Source: Acanthaster planci (lineage: Eukaryota; Echinodermata; Asteroidea; Valvatida; Acanthasteridae). From it: DNA of 20,078 bases. Location of the stretch: the NCBI RefSeq assembly GCF_001949145.1, contig NW_019091899.1, forward strand, positions 1,529-21,606, written 5' to 3'. This document shows, in pieces, positions 10,526 to 18,488 of this stretch (positions are counted from its first letter, which is position 1; every line of letters begins with the position of its first letter). A program made the position numbers and the translations under genes. The notes under the pieces were generated by a model. The model made no database searches, was not told the origin of the DNA, and saw only the letters and a list, made by a program, of their open reading frames with translations.

Positions 10526-11467
10526 AATTTAAAAATGTTGAGTTACTAAAAAAGAAGCAAATTAATGGTTTTGATGAAGTGCTAGTGGTAACTGAATTGG
10601 TGTCTGAAGTGGTAGAAATGTTTAAGAGTTTTTTAAAAACAACATGTCGAACACTTTGTCAGAAAAACCAACTCGAGTAAAACCAAGTGGGTGTTAGAAA
10701 AAAACAGGTATCGTCACATGTTTGAAGTCATCTTAATTATTTGTCCCAATATTTACATGTATGTCCAAATAGTCAAATTTATGCAAATTAGTAAAAAACA
10801 AAAGTAGAGCCTATTTGGTACTTGTACAAAATGTTGGGGCCTCATTTCCATGCAAATGAGGTGGTAATGGTTTCTGTACAGTGTAAAAGCATTGCATTGC
10901 CAGCAATGCATGGTTCTGACAGTATCGGACGTACAGGGTGTCAGACGTACACATCTGATTCTACAATTTTTTGAGTATTTGAAAAAATAATTGGGGTAGT
11001 TAAGCTGTCTTATGTCTAGAAAGAAGGAACTCATTGTGCTTTGTATTGTAAATTTGGCAGTCTTTTGCTAAAGGGTGCACTGAGGGGATAAAAAACTGTG
11101 TCATTTTGGTGTGGGACGTACATAAGAAAAGTAAGTGTTATAAAATAAGACATTACACAGAATTTCCAAAGGAAAATGAAAATTCATTTCCGTCATTGTG
11201 TACTTAATGGGGCACTCTTCAAACTGTAACAAAACTGGAAAAAAAATTATTATCAGGCTAATAAACAGAAAATCTTTCAGAGGGGAAATATTTTCCCCAA
11301 TTTCTCGGTATTTAAAACCAATTTTTCAGTATCATATAAAAGCCAAATTCTTGAATGTTGTTAGAAATGAGGTATGTTTCATGAAAGTACATGTATTCAC
11401 CATAAGCTTCAAAATGATGTATACTTGTCACATTTGGACCAGTTTGAAATTTTGACCCGGAGGTTGA
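10526..11467. other. spacer between capsid-like relics
   Basis: No gene was recognised. There is a hairpin CCTCATTT/AAATGAGG around a 6-base loop at 10840-10861 and a short TGCATTGC/GCAATGCA stem near 10890-10907. A living Polinton would carry small structural genes here; none could be read. Confidence 0.45.
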
Positions 11468-11661
11468 TGTTCCGGTGGAACTGCCCATTACTTTAACGGA
11501 CAACCTGCAGACATGTTGTGCTCTGTTACAGACTCAAATGATACTAGAAAACCACTTAACATCGGAAAAATAACAAGTGTCCACTTTTCATTGAGAAACA
11601 ACAAGGGTGAAGTCATCAATAACAAGGGCGCTGGAATTTCAATCGAGTTGGAAGTTGTTAC
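11468..11661 (+). pseudogene. probable second capsid-type (penton-like) protein C-terminal fragment of the same element
   Basis: After a stop at 11465-11467 the frame stays open to TGA near 11789-11791. Its first 65 codons have a protein-like pattern: AHYFNGQPADML, then PLNIGKITSVHFSLRNNKGE, then an alternating GAGISIELEVV strand. The arrangement of a final beta strand after a 'V-x-F-x-L-x-x-x-x-G' strand resembles the C-terminal jelly-roll strands of minor capsid-like proteins found beside the hexon-like protein in cnidarian and other invertebrate Polinton-like loci. Beyond about 11661 the protein signal fades. It lies on the same strand as the capsid-like gene, about 0.95 kb downstream, as expected of a gene block. 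Identification rests on weak pattern recall and position; no catalytic motif exists to confirm it. Confidence 0.4.
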
Positions 11662-12261
11662 GAGATTTTTCACAATTTTTTACTCCAGATTGTGGAGTAT
11701 GACGGGAAGTGAGGTTTTGTTGGGAAAAATACGAAGTAAAAACGACTGCACGACCTACATGTATGAGCTGGTCCACGATAAATGCCAGTGATGTGACAGT
11801 GATCACATACATTGTACTTTGGTCTTGTTACAGACGCGACGATGACATTTTTGACACTTGTCGTCGTTTGATTCTGTTGGTTTGTAACATAAGCATAAGC
11901 TTAATTCCATGAAAGAGTGGACATGGCCCTTAAATTTCAAATCCTCATTTGAAAGTGATCATCTATAAAATATTGATTCACATAGTTCAAAATTTGTGAA
12001 ACAACTTAAAATAACTGAATTGTCACAGAATTTTTGGAGAAATGGTCATTTGAATTGGAATGGTAATTTTGAACTGAAAGTTTCCAAAAGTGGGAAATTC
12101 TTTGTTTTATTTTATGGAAATTGAAAGGATGATCCATATCTAGTCAGTTGTGAATTTTCTGTAATACATATGACACTAGAATTCGGATTTTAAAAAAAGG
12201 AGTGGCTTGACTTATGTCACGAGGACGTCATGACTAAATGTTCAAAGCACTTCGAGGCAGT
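11662..12261. other. unassigned sequence
   Basis: No gene was recognised. The frame from the previous entry stays open to about 11791 but with no family signal. Confidence 0.45.
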
Positions 12262-12479
12262 GTAACGTGAGTAACCAAAATATGACTCTTTTCTCCTAGT
12301 GAATATGTTTCTTAGTTTCAATAGTTACCACTTCCAATTATCTTCTCTTGGTGATCCCCAATCTAAAAACTGGGTTCTTTATGATGCGACTATTCACTTT
12401 TCAATGTGATGGAAGTTGTAACGTGAGTAACTGTGTAACATGAGTAACAATGGGCATGATGGGTGTAGTGTGAGTAACC

Positions 12480-13251
12480 GGAATTGGCAAGTAAGAGAAG
12501 ATTCTGTGAGGAGACTCTAGCACACGGATATGCTTTATATACAAATAGCATACAGAAATGCTTTATAAGCAAATAACATGCAAATTTCCCATTTTTAAAC
12601 AATGAGGGCATTACCCATGATGCACTGCACACTGTTTGAAATGAGCACATGAAAAAAAGCATGTACTGTTGACCATCTTTGGACACTTGTGTTGTCAATT
12701 TTGGCAGATCTTGTGAGTACTTATCCTTGCTTTGTACAGTATTCAATATATCACTGGGGTGGGCAAGTTATACTTGGGCTTTATGAAGATGTTCAGTATC
12801 GATTGTTTCATGTGTTAATGGCCAGGCAGAAATATAATCAACAAGGACTCGTTTCTTTGTCTTGTTATTACTGTTTTAGAGGGTGCTATATCCAGGGATG
12901 CTACATGGGGTGCTACATGTATATCCAAAACAAATGGATGACCATGGTGGTAAGAATGAATATCAAGTATCAGTGATGCATCCAGCTGGAAACTGCAACT
13001 GAAAGTGGCCATCACCTAGAGATCTTCTATCTTCGAGGAAAGCTGGAAACAAAATTTGATGCACCTGCAGTTGCGAACTTCAGGTTTTCTGTGAAGTTTA
13101 AATTCCATCATGCTCAGAGCCTTTGATTACATGGTTACTTTAAGACCTTCATTTAGTTTCCGTATGGATAAATGACCTAGGCAAACTGTCGACCTCTTAC
13201 CCCTCTAAGCCTCTAAGATAGTTGAGATCTAAAAGAAAGCACATTGGCAAA
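12480..13251. other. unassigned sequence within the motif interval
   Basis: Neither strand yields a recognisable protein. The 118-codon minus-strand frame at 12390-12746 partly reads through the motif copies and has no family signal. Confidence 0.45.
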
Positions 13252-13350
13252 ACATTCTACCCCCAGAACTGTGGGGTCCAACGTCCGCCCCACACCAATG
13301 AACCTAGCGGGGCGGATGTTGAACCCCTCAATTCTGGGGGTAAGAACATG
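13252..13350. repeat. inverted repeat with ~40-bp arms and 17-nt loop
   Basis: The left arm (13252-13291) contains ACCCCCAGAACTGTGGGG and GTCCGCCCC. The right arm (13309-13350), read in reverse complement, contains ACCCCCAGAATTGAGGGG and ATCCGCCCC. The arms match at roughly 85%. The GC content is far above the surroundings. It would fold into a long hairpin as DNA or RNA. It could be a foldback MITE reduced to its ends or a functional hairpin of the Polinton-like element. Confidence 0.75.
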
Positions 13351-13944
13351 CTGGAAAGTTGTTTTGCTTGTACAAGAAGTTAATGAATAAATATTTTGTT
13401 AATGATACCTCTACATAAGTAGGTCAAAATTTGTAAGGTTAATTTGTTACTTTATGCCTTTTATGTGTTTTGCACTATGTAACGTGAGTAACCAGATGTC
13501 TGGTGGATTTCTATACAACCAAAGATTCTAAAAGAGTTGCATTACATGTACTATTTGTGCTCCATGGCAAGGTTCTCAAATCATTCAAAAGAACTTTTTA
13601 AAACTTGTTGGTATTTGGAGACTTTTTGATTACAGCATGTTTGTTCAAAAATGTAATGTGAGTAACCGATTTGTGTGCTTTATATATCATGCTTTCATGC
13701 ATTTTTGTTTATTCTTATCTTTGGTTATTAGGTAGGCCTAGGTATACCCTAGATACTATGGAGATAACAATAACTGAACATTACAGGAAAATAATTACAG
13801 CCCAAAGAAATTCAAAAGTACATGAAAAACGTAACATGAGTAACCATGGAATTGCTCATGTGTTTTTCCCCCATGTTTCAAATCTTCTTTTACAAATCCA
13901 ACAAATCCAACAATGTGTTGTGAGAGCATGATATTCTTGCTGTT

Positions 13945-14650
13945 TTATCAACATAGTTGTTGCTAAAGATTTTATTCAACTTGTTCACTTCACCCATGAG
14001 ACTTTTGACAAATTCTTGATTCGCACTGGGTCCTCGGTATCTCTTATACCCGAGTGTTTTCCCGTCATATCGCACTACGACATAACAAAATCCACAGGCT
14101 TTGTGAATTGCATGGGTTTTTGTGTTTTGTGACAGTTGAATATTTACCGGTATGATAATTGCTTAAAAATCAGCATAAATCACAAACAGTGTTTTTTTCA
14201 TTTGACGAAGGTTTCTAAACTTGAGTGTTGAGTTTGTATCATCTGGGAGCACGATGTGGCAAGCTGTTTTTGATATTCCTTGACATTGGAGATTGTGTTG
14301 TTCGAGGTTTGGCTGTGAATTGTGATCTGTTAAACATCGTGGACAAATATATTTTTTACTGTGGCAATATTCTTTTTCACTCGAAACGAGCCTCGACAGA
14401 TTTTTAATCCAGCAATAATGGGTATTGACGTCGGCCTTTTTTGTTTCTTCGGTGAGGTAAAGTAGATCGACGTAGGGGTTGTTTGAGTGGTTTGCCGTAG
14501 TTGTTTGACATGTAATATATGATGATTTCACCATGTGGCTGTAAATGTTGTTGATTTGGTTTTGGTTTGGGATGTTCATAACCATACACGTTGATAGTCA
14601 TGTTGTTTTGCTGTTCGAAACAAGAAATTTCACTTGAGTTTAACAGGAAA
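13945..14650 (-). pseudogene. Polinton-like family B DNA polymerase, N-terminal and exonuclease-start fragment
   Basis: This is a relic of the DNA polymerase (DNA_pol_B_2, protein-primed type) that would copy a Polinton/Maverick-like element. Reading downward from about 14650, one frame gives EQQNNMTINVYGYE (about 14616-14575). A frameshift between about 14500 and 14474 leads to a frame with DLLYLTEE, HYCWIKNLSRL and a Cys/His finger (CPRC at 14345-14334, H and C about 13-17 residues on). The block LFVIYADF then ends at 14166. The stop TAA at 14165-14163 follows directly, at the position where the exonuclease-I motif normally has its acidic partner residue. The same frame then stays open to 13890, with ACGFCYVVVRYDGKT and RYRGPSANQEFVKSLMGEVN showing that homology continues to about 13960. 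The polymerase palm and later exonuclease motifs are absent. It runs opposite to the capsid-like genes. Confidence 0.82.
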
Positions 14651-14900
14651 TGTGATACCCATGTAATCTAAACAATTTTAAATTCATGAAACACGAGCGG
14701 ACCTCTAATTATTTGCCATAGATCGAGTTCGTAATTTCTCAAATTACCATGACAACGTGTTGTTTCTGTAAAACTGACTTGTTTTACATTTTCATAAAAC
14801 GTGTTATTTTGTATCACATCTAAATAATTCTGTTTGGTTCGCGCTGACAGTGGTACATTGAATTGAAAATAGTTTGTTATTCAACAAAGTAGCCGATAGG
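14651..14900. other. spacer upstream of the polymerase relic
   Basis: On the minus strand a short open stretch (about 14805-14675, containing FYENVKQVSFTETTRCHGNL) leads toward the polymerase fragment in roughly the right direction. It may be more N-terminal polymerase sequence, but I cannot match it to a known motif. Confidence 0.3.
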
Positions 14901-15026
14901 TCTTTTTCTGAGATTTTCAAAAGTTAAAACAAATCGTTGAATGGCATTGATGTAACTTTCATGTGTGTTGTGTTGGGTAATCATGTTAAAATGGTTGTTT
15001 GTGGGAAGTGTATTGATATACATAAG
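14901..15026. repeat. segment A, copy 1 (direct repeat flanking element B)
   Basis: The segment is about 126 bp, running from TCTTTTTCTGAGATTTT to ATTGATATACATAAG, and is about 90% identical to 15452-15582. It ends exactly where the B repeat begins. On the minus strand this copy is open (for example HFNMITQHNTHESYINAIQR), possibly part of the coding region upstream of the polymerase. Confidence 0.85.
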
Positions 15027-15451
15027 TGCTGTAACAACACACCTACATACATTTTAGAAACTGGCTACTGTGCGGTTCAATGATTTTTACAATGCTTAAA
15101 ACCTTTTCAAATGGTTTAATAGCTTGTAAGCTTGTCAAGTCCTATTCATTGCAGGCTCAACAAGTCAAATCCTGCGTCCTGGTCCCACATGAGACATGGA
15201 AGATTTAAAACCATCCTCTACTGAATTATAGCACTTCTCAGTGAAAATGTGCCTTATATTTCTCTGTGCGAAACATGAACACATTGCTCCTGCAATGCGT
15301 AGGTGATGTCCCAAACTATATATGTATATATTTTGAATGCTTAGTATTTACAAAACTCATGACAACATCTCCAATGTATGCCACCAACATGCCGTGACTC
15401 TAGTGGTGCCGGGGATGGCAACCCCCCCCCTCAGTTTTTTGTTTAACTCTC
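15027..15451. mobile_element. repeat B, copy 1 (425 bp), flanked by segment A
   Basis: The copy starts near GTGCTGTAACAACACACC and ends GTTTAACTCTC. It is clearly homologous along its length to 17448-17950, with an inner run ACCCCCCCCCC at 15421-15430. There are no terminal inverted repeats and no recognisable coding. B1 is bounded on both sides by A copies and B2 is not, so B behaves as a mobile unit and A as its target. Class unknown: it could be a SINE-like retroposon, a solo terminal repeat or a non-autonomous DNA element. Confidence 0.7.
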
Positions 15452-15582
15452 TCTTTTTCTGAGATTTTTAAAAGTTAAAAACAAATCATTGCATGGCACT
15501 GATGAAACTTTTATGTGTGTCGTGTTGTGGTGTAATCGTGTTAAAATGGTTGTTTGTGGGAAGTTTATTGATATAATATAAG
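15452..15582. repeat. segment A, copy 2 (direct repeat flanking element B)
   Basis: This is a direct copy of 14901-15026, with about a dozen substitutions and two small indels by eye. It starts at the base where B1 ends. Its minus-strand frame carries stops, unlike copy 1. Confidence 0.85.
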
Positions 15583-16025
15583 ATCGTAATCGTCGTTTTG
15601 ACCAATTTTTGTTGTTTGATGCTAAAAGTAATTTATAAGATCACTTGTGCATTGTAAACTTTTGTCGAACTAGCTGATATTGTTCTGGACGCTGTTCTAC
15701 CATCTGTGTTTTTATATATATTATTTATTTAAAGATATAGTATTTCTTTCACTTTTATTAGATATTTGGCAATAAACGTCGAAATTGATATTTTCTTTAA
15801 ATACCCCAAACGTCAATTGCGGGAGACGCGGCAGATTTTAAATCAAGCTTGAATTTTAGCTTGAATTAATTTGAGTTGATTTGATTAAATTGATTGATTG
15901 AATTGTAGGACCGATATCTTGTTGAGCGATTTGTCATAGTTTCACCTAATTCTTTGTTTGATGTGTTAGATTAAAAATGTCAAAGTAAAAAGGAATCAAA
16001 TCAATCAAATTAAACGGTTTATGAA
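15583..16025. other. AT-rich spacer with TTGATT-like simple sequence
   Basis: The segment 15843-15905 is built from TTGAATT/TTGATTT steps, and an inverted-sense counterpart, AATCAAATCAATCAAATT, occurs at about 15993-16010. A short minus-strand frame near 15690-15630 (MVEQRPEQYQLVRQKFTMHK) could be further relic coding from the virus-like element, with no family match. Confidence 0.45.
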
Positions 16026-16073
16026 ATTTTGAGCTCGGACTCTCCTCACATTTTGAGCCTGTACTCTCCTTAT
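16026..16073. repeat. two tandem copies of a 24-bp unit
   Basis: Units at 16026-16049 and 16050-16073 match at 19 of 24 positions; the shared cores are ATTTTGAGC and ACTCTCCT. Confidence 0.7.
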
Positions 16074-16546
16074 ACTGCTGGGAATGATGGCGTTGTTTAG
16101 TAACTTTTTTGGGGTGTATTAAATAAAACTTGTTATATCTTGATTTCTTTTGAAAATGTTTCTGGTCTTCTTTTCAAATTTGGGAAGGGGGGAGGTTGCC
16201 TTATTAAAATTCTTTTTTTGGGGGGACAAGTTACAACTGACTATACTTGATAAACTTTGAGGTAAATGAAAACATGACATCACTCCATCATCACGGTGGA
16301 CTGCACGGTGAAGATTCTGAATTGCAGGTAATGACGGCTGGCCACGCTTACCAACATCAGTTACCTGACCATGCGTGCACATGCACGACACTGACACATC
16401 TCACATTAATGTCACCCCAATGGGGCATAGGGAAGGCAGTGTAGCCAACACGGCAAATTAGGTGACAAGCACAGGACTAAGAAATAAAATTGTTGTTCAA
16501 GTTAATTATAATAATAATAAGCTCTGAGCAAGCTTTGATTTCTGTG
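16074..16546. other. unassigned sequence
   Basis: No confident gene. A plus-strand open frame (about 16247-16444) contains an exon-like piece from ATG 16274 (MTSLHHHGGLHGEDSELQ) followed by GTAATG at about 16328, but no family was recognised. A short AAT microsatellite lies at about 16509-16520. Confidence 0.4.
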
Positions 16547-16695
16547 CAGGTACGAGTTGTCTCGTACGCAAAGGTACGAGTTGTCTTTACTGGAGGTATG
16601 AGTTGTCCAAGGTGTGACTTGGCAAAAGAACGAGTTGGTACAGTTACGTTGAGTTGATGGTGAGGAGTTGTCCATGGTATGAGTTCACCTGTTTC
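16547..16695 (+). repeat. GGTACGAGTTGTC array, copy 1
   Basis: This 149-bp block is made of about seven imperfect units with core GGTACGAGTTGTC at uneven spacing (about 16-31 bp). It runs from CAGGTACGAGTTGTCTCGTA to TTCACCTGTTTCC. The same unit order and spacers recur at 16845-16993, so the whole block was duplicated after the units arose. Confidence 0.85.
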
Positions 16696-16844
16696 CTGTT
16701 AATGTCCTGGAGACAACATCACAGCGCACCTGCCTCTAGCGGACCATTCACAAAAAGCATGCCGTGCCACTTGTGCACCTTAGCGCCACAGTGTCCGTTG
16801 TACAGTTTCAATGTGATCACAGCTACAGTACCGGACATACAGCA

Positions 16845-16993
16845 CAGGTGTGAGTTGTCTCGTATGTGAAGGTACGAGTTATCTTTACCAGAGGTACGAG
16901 TTGTTCAAGGTGCGACTTGGCAAAGGTACGAGTTAATACAGTTATGTTGAGTTGATGATACGAGTTGTCCAAGGTACGAGTTGACCTGTTTCC
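16845..16993 (+). repeat. GGTACGAGTTGTC array, copy 2
   Basis: This 149-bp block is homologous unit by unit to 16547-16695, from CAGGTGTGAGTTGTCTCGTA to TTGACCTGTTTCC. The 149 bp between the two blocks is unrelated non-array sequence, which makes the layout block-spacer-block with equal lengths. Confidence 0.85.
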
Positions 16994-17275
16994 ATGTATA
17001 GCAGTGCATTTGTATTATTAGTATTACAGTGACTTAAAGGTCTCCACCAAGTGGAAGACGCGTCAGCCTAATTATGCTAAAGACTTAGACCATCATCTTT
17101 TTCGGGCTGACATACGACGTCCTGAAATGTGGTTTTTGAAAACCATCTATGCTAATTGATTGTCTTTAGGTTATATATGGAGAAAATGACATTAGAATAC
17201 TGCATTTTACTTTTCAATAGTGAAAAAAATGGTACCTTTTCCACTCACGTTTTCCACGTTCGTCTTGCATACATC
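16994..17275. other. unassigned sequence
   Basis: No gene or repeat was recognised. Confidence 0.45.
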
Positions 17276-17508
17276 TTACACACGTGGGTTCGCACAGTCA
17301 GATGCTGTCTTTTTTTCCGTAGCTTCTGATGGAAAACGGGTTAGGTACCAGGCAGCCGTTGACGCACGTCGGTGGTAAACGTAGTCGTACTCCCCGATAA
17401 CATACCAATCCTCGCCGTGGTGAGCACGGCCAGAAGCCAGCCAGGACAGCACTGTAACAACACACCTGTCATAGAAACTGGCTAGCGCTACTGTGCGGTT
17501 TAATGATT
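17276..17508 (-). other. exon-like minus-strand frame of unknown family
   Basis: Reading downward from about 17508 the frame is open for about 76 codons to TAA at 17278-17276. The stretch 17451-17280 is much more GC-rich than its surroundings and has protein-like composition (HHGEDWYVIGEYDYVYHRR, then AAWYLTRFPSEA). On the minus strand an acceptor-like TTGTTACAG precedes 17451, and a donor-like GTAAGA begins at 17279, giving a 172-bp exon candidate. The acceptor lies in the edge of repeat B copy 2, which weakens the case. I recognise no domain. It could be a real exon, a relic of a transposon gene, or chance. Confidence 0.25.
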
Positions 17509-17950
17509 TTTATAATGCTTAGAACCTTTTCAAGTGGTTTAATAGCTTGTAAGCTTGTCAAGTTGTATTCATTGAAGGCTCAACAAGTCAAATCCTGCGT
17601 CCTGGTCCTACATGAGACATGGAAGATTTAAAACCGTCCTCTATTGAATTATAGCACTTAATTCTCAGTGAAAATGTGCCTCATTCCCCCATGCAAAACA
17701 TTAACAAGTTGTTCCTGCAATGCGCATTGAGGAAGGAACACAACAATGCGTACTAGTAAGCGATGTTCCAAACTGTACATGTGTACGTTTTGAATTCTTA
17801 GTATTTACAAAACTCATGACAAAATCTCCGATACATGCCAACAACATGCCCGTGACTCTAGTGGTGCCGGGGACGGCTTCGGGGCTTGAGCAACCCCCCC
17901 CCCGTTTTTTTTTAACCATGGAGGAATATTCCTCCATGGTTTAACTCTCT
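17448..17950. mobile_element. repeat B, copy 2 (about 503 bp)
   Basis: This is the second copy of the repeat at 15027-15451, with the same ends (GCACTGTAACAACACACC and TTTAACTCTCT). It differs by extra sequence at about 17723-17750, by extra bases before the poly-C run, and by a perfect palindrome near its right end. No A-type duplication flanks it. Confidence 0.75.
17914..17941. repeat. 28-bp perfect palindrome
   Basis: The half-site AACCATGGAGGAAT is followed immediately by its exact reverse complement with no spacer. It is present in B copy 2 and absent from the matching place in copy 1. Because it reads the same both ways, both strands can encode MEEYSSMV from it, which creates mirror-image spurious reading frames. 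Confidence 0.95.
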
Positions 17951-18375
17951 AAAAACAAGAAACAATTTACACCTACAATGTACATATTAAACTACTGACA
18001 TAGCCGTTAAGTCCCAGTCCGCCGTGGGGCCGGGGAGTTTTGCGCCTCATGACTATTTAGGGTACACAAAAATACGGATGACCCTGAGGGTGCATCGCTG
18101 CCGTGACACCGAACACCATCAGACCATTTTAAGTTGCCATCTGGCTCCCAAAATGCTTTGTGCCCTATAAATCCTTAATTCATGTGTAGGTTTTCCCGGC
18201 CGAATTCGTCATCTTCACAGTCAAATTCATTATTGTTCATTCGTATCCCAAAGATTTTTTTTAGCTGACTGTACCGTGTTTCTTTTTCATACGGCAGAGC
18301 CTTAAAACTCGTTTACAGGCGTAACAAATTCAATACTAATTTCATTCAAATGAACAGTGCAGAGCCGTCATTCGA
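17951..18375. other. unassigned sequence upstream of a possible promoter
   Basis: No gene was recognised. A GC-richer patch lies at about 18003-18120. Confidence 0.4.
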
Positions 18376-18383
18376 TTTCGCGC
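18376..18383 (+). promoter_or_regulatory. E2F-like site in a possible promoter
   Basis: TTTCGCGC matches the E2F/DP consensus TTTSSCGC exactly. It lies about 85 bp upstream of an ATG in good context. No TATA box is visible, as is usual for cell-cycle promoters. An 8-bp match can arise by chance. Confidence 0.3.
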
Positions 18384-18467
18384 TGGGTGACTGGAATGAG
18401 AAATTCCTCCCGAATTTTTCTTTGTTTTAGTCTATGGGCAACCATGTTCGCAGTTTGAGCCGTCACA

Positions 18468-18482
18468 ATGGAAAACTTTGAG
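18468..18482 (+). CDS. possible first coding exon (MENFE) with splice donor
   Basis: ATG at 18468 sits in a favourable context (CACAATGG). Five codons, MENFE, are followed immediately by a strong donor, GAG|GTAAGAG, at 18483. If real, this is the start of a plus-strand gene whose next exon is beyond 18.5 kb or outside the window. M-E-N-F is how CDK2 proteins begin, and the upstream E2F-like site would suit a cell-cycle kinase, but five residues cannot identify a gene. No kinase exon (glycine-rich loop) is visible to 20078. An acceptor-like TTTTTCCAG ends at 19174, but the frame after it closes within eight codons. Confidence 0.2.
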
Positions 18483-18488
18483 GTAAGA

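Larger units (their letters stand above)
12262..13845 (+). repeat. dispersed 15-nt motif GTAACRTGAGTAACC, seven same-strand copies
   Basis: Copies start at 12262, 12418, 12435, 12465, 13479, 13653 and 13831. Exact GTAACGTGAGTAACC occurs at 12262 and 13479. The others differ at one to three positions: GTAACGTGAGTAACT at 12418, GTAACATGAGTAACA at 12435, GTAGTGTGAGTAACC at 12465, GTAATGTGAGTAACC at 13653 and GTAACATGAGTAACC at 13831. All lie on the plus strand, and the flanks of the copies are not alike, so only the motif is shared. The motif itself contains GTAAC twice. No copy was noticed outside this 1.6-kb interval. The pattern resembles a cluster of protein-binding sites more than a decayed tandem array. 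It sits between the converging capsid-like and polymerase relics. Confidence 0.8.

Noticed and set aside
12390-12746. 118-codon minus-strand open frame
   Set aside because: Part of it reads through the repeated GTAAC motif, and the rest has no family signal or start context.
12262-13845. CRISPR array
   Set aside because: The repeated unit is only 15 nt with irregular spacers of 2 to 1000 bp, and the genome is eukaryotic.
9650-14650. Integrase, packaging ATPase and protease genes of a Polinton
   Set aside because: I looked for their hallmark motifs (P-loop, D,D-35-E context, protease catalytic blocks) and saw none that could be supported.
16247-16444. Plus-strand frame with an exon-like His/Gly-rich segment and a GTAATG donor
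   Set aside because: No acceptor, family match or neighbouring exon was found, and the frame begins at a non-ATG codon just after a stop.
17701-17944. Overlapping open frames on both strands that both contain MEEYSSMV
   Set aside because: The shared peptide is an artefact of the 28-bp palindrome, and both frames lie in repeat B without any recognisable domain.
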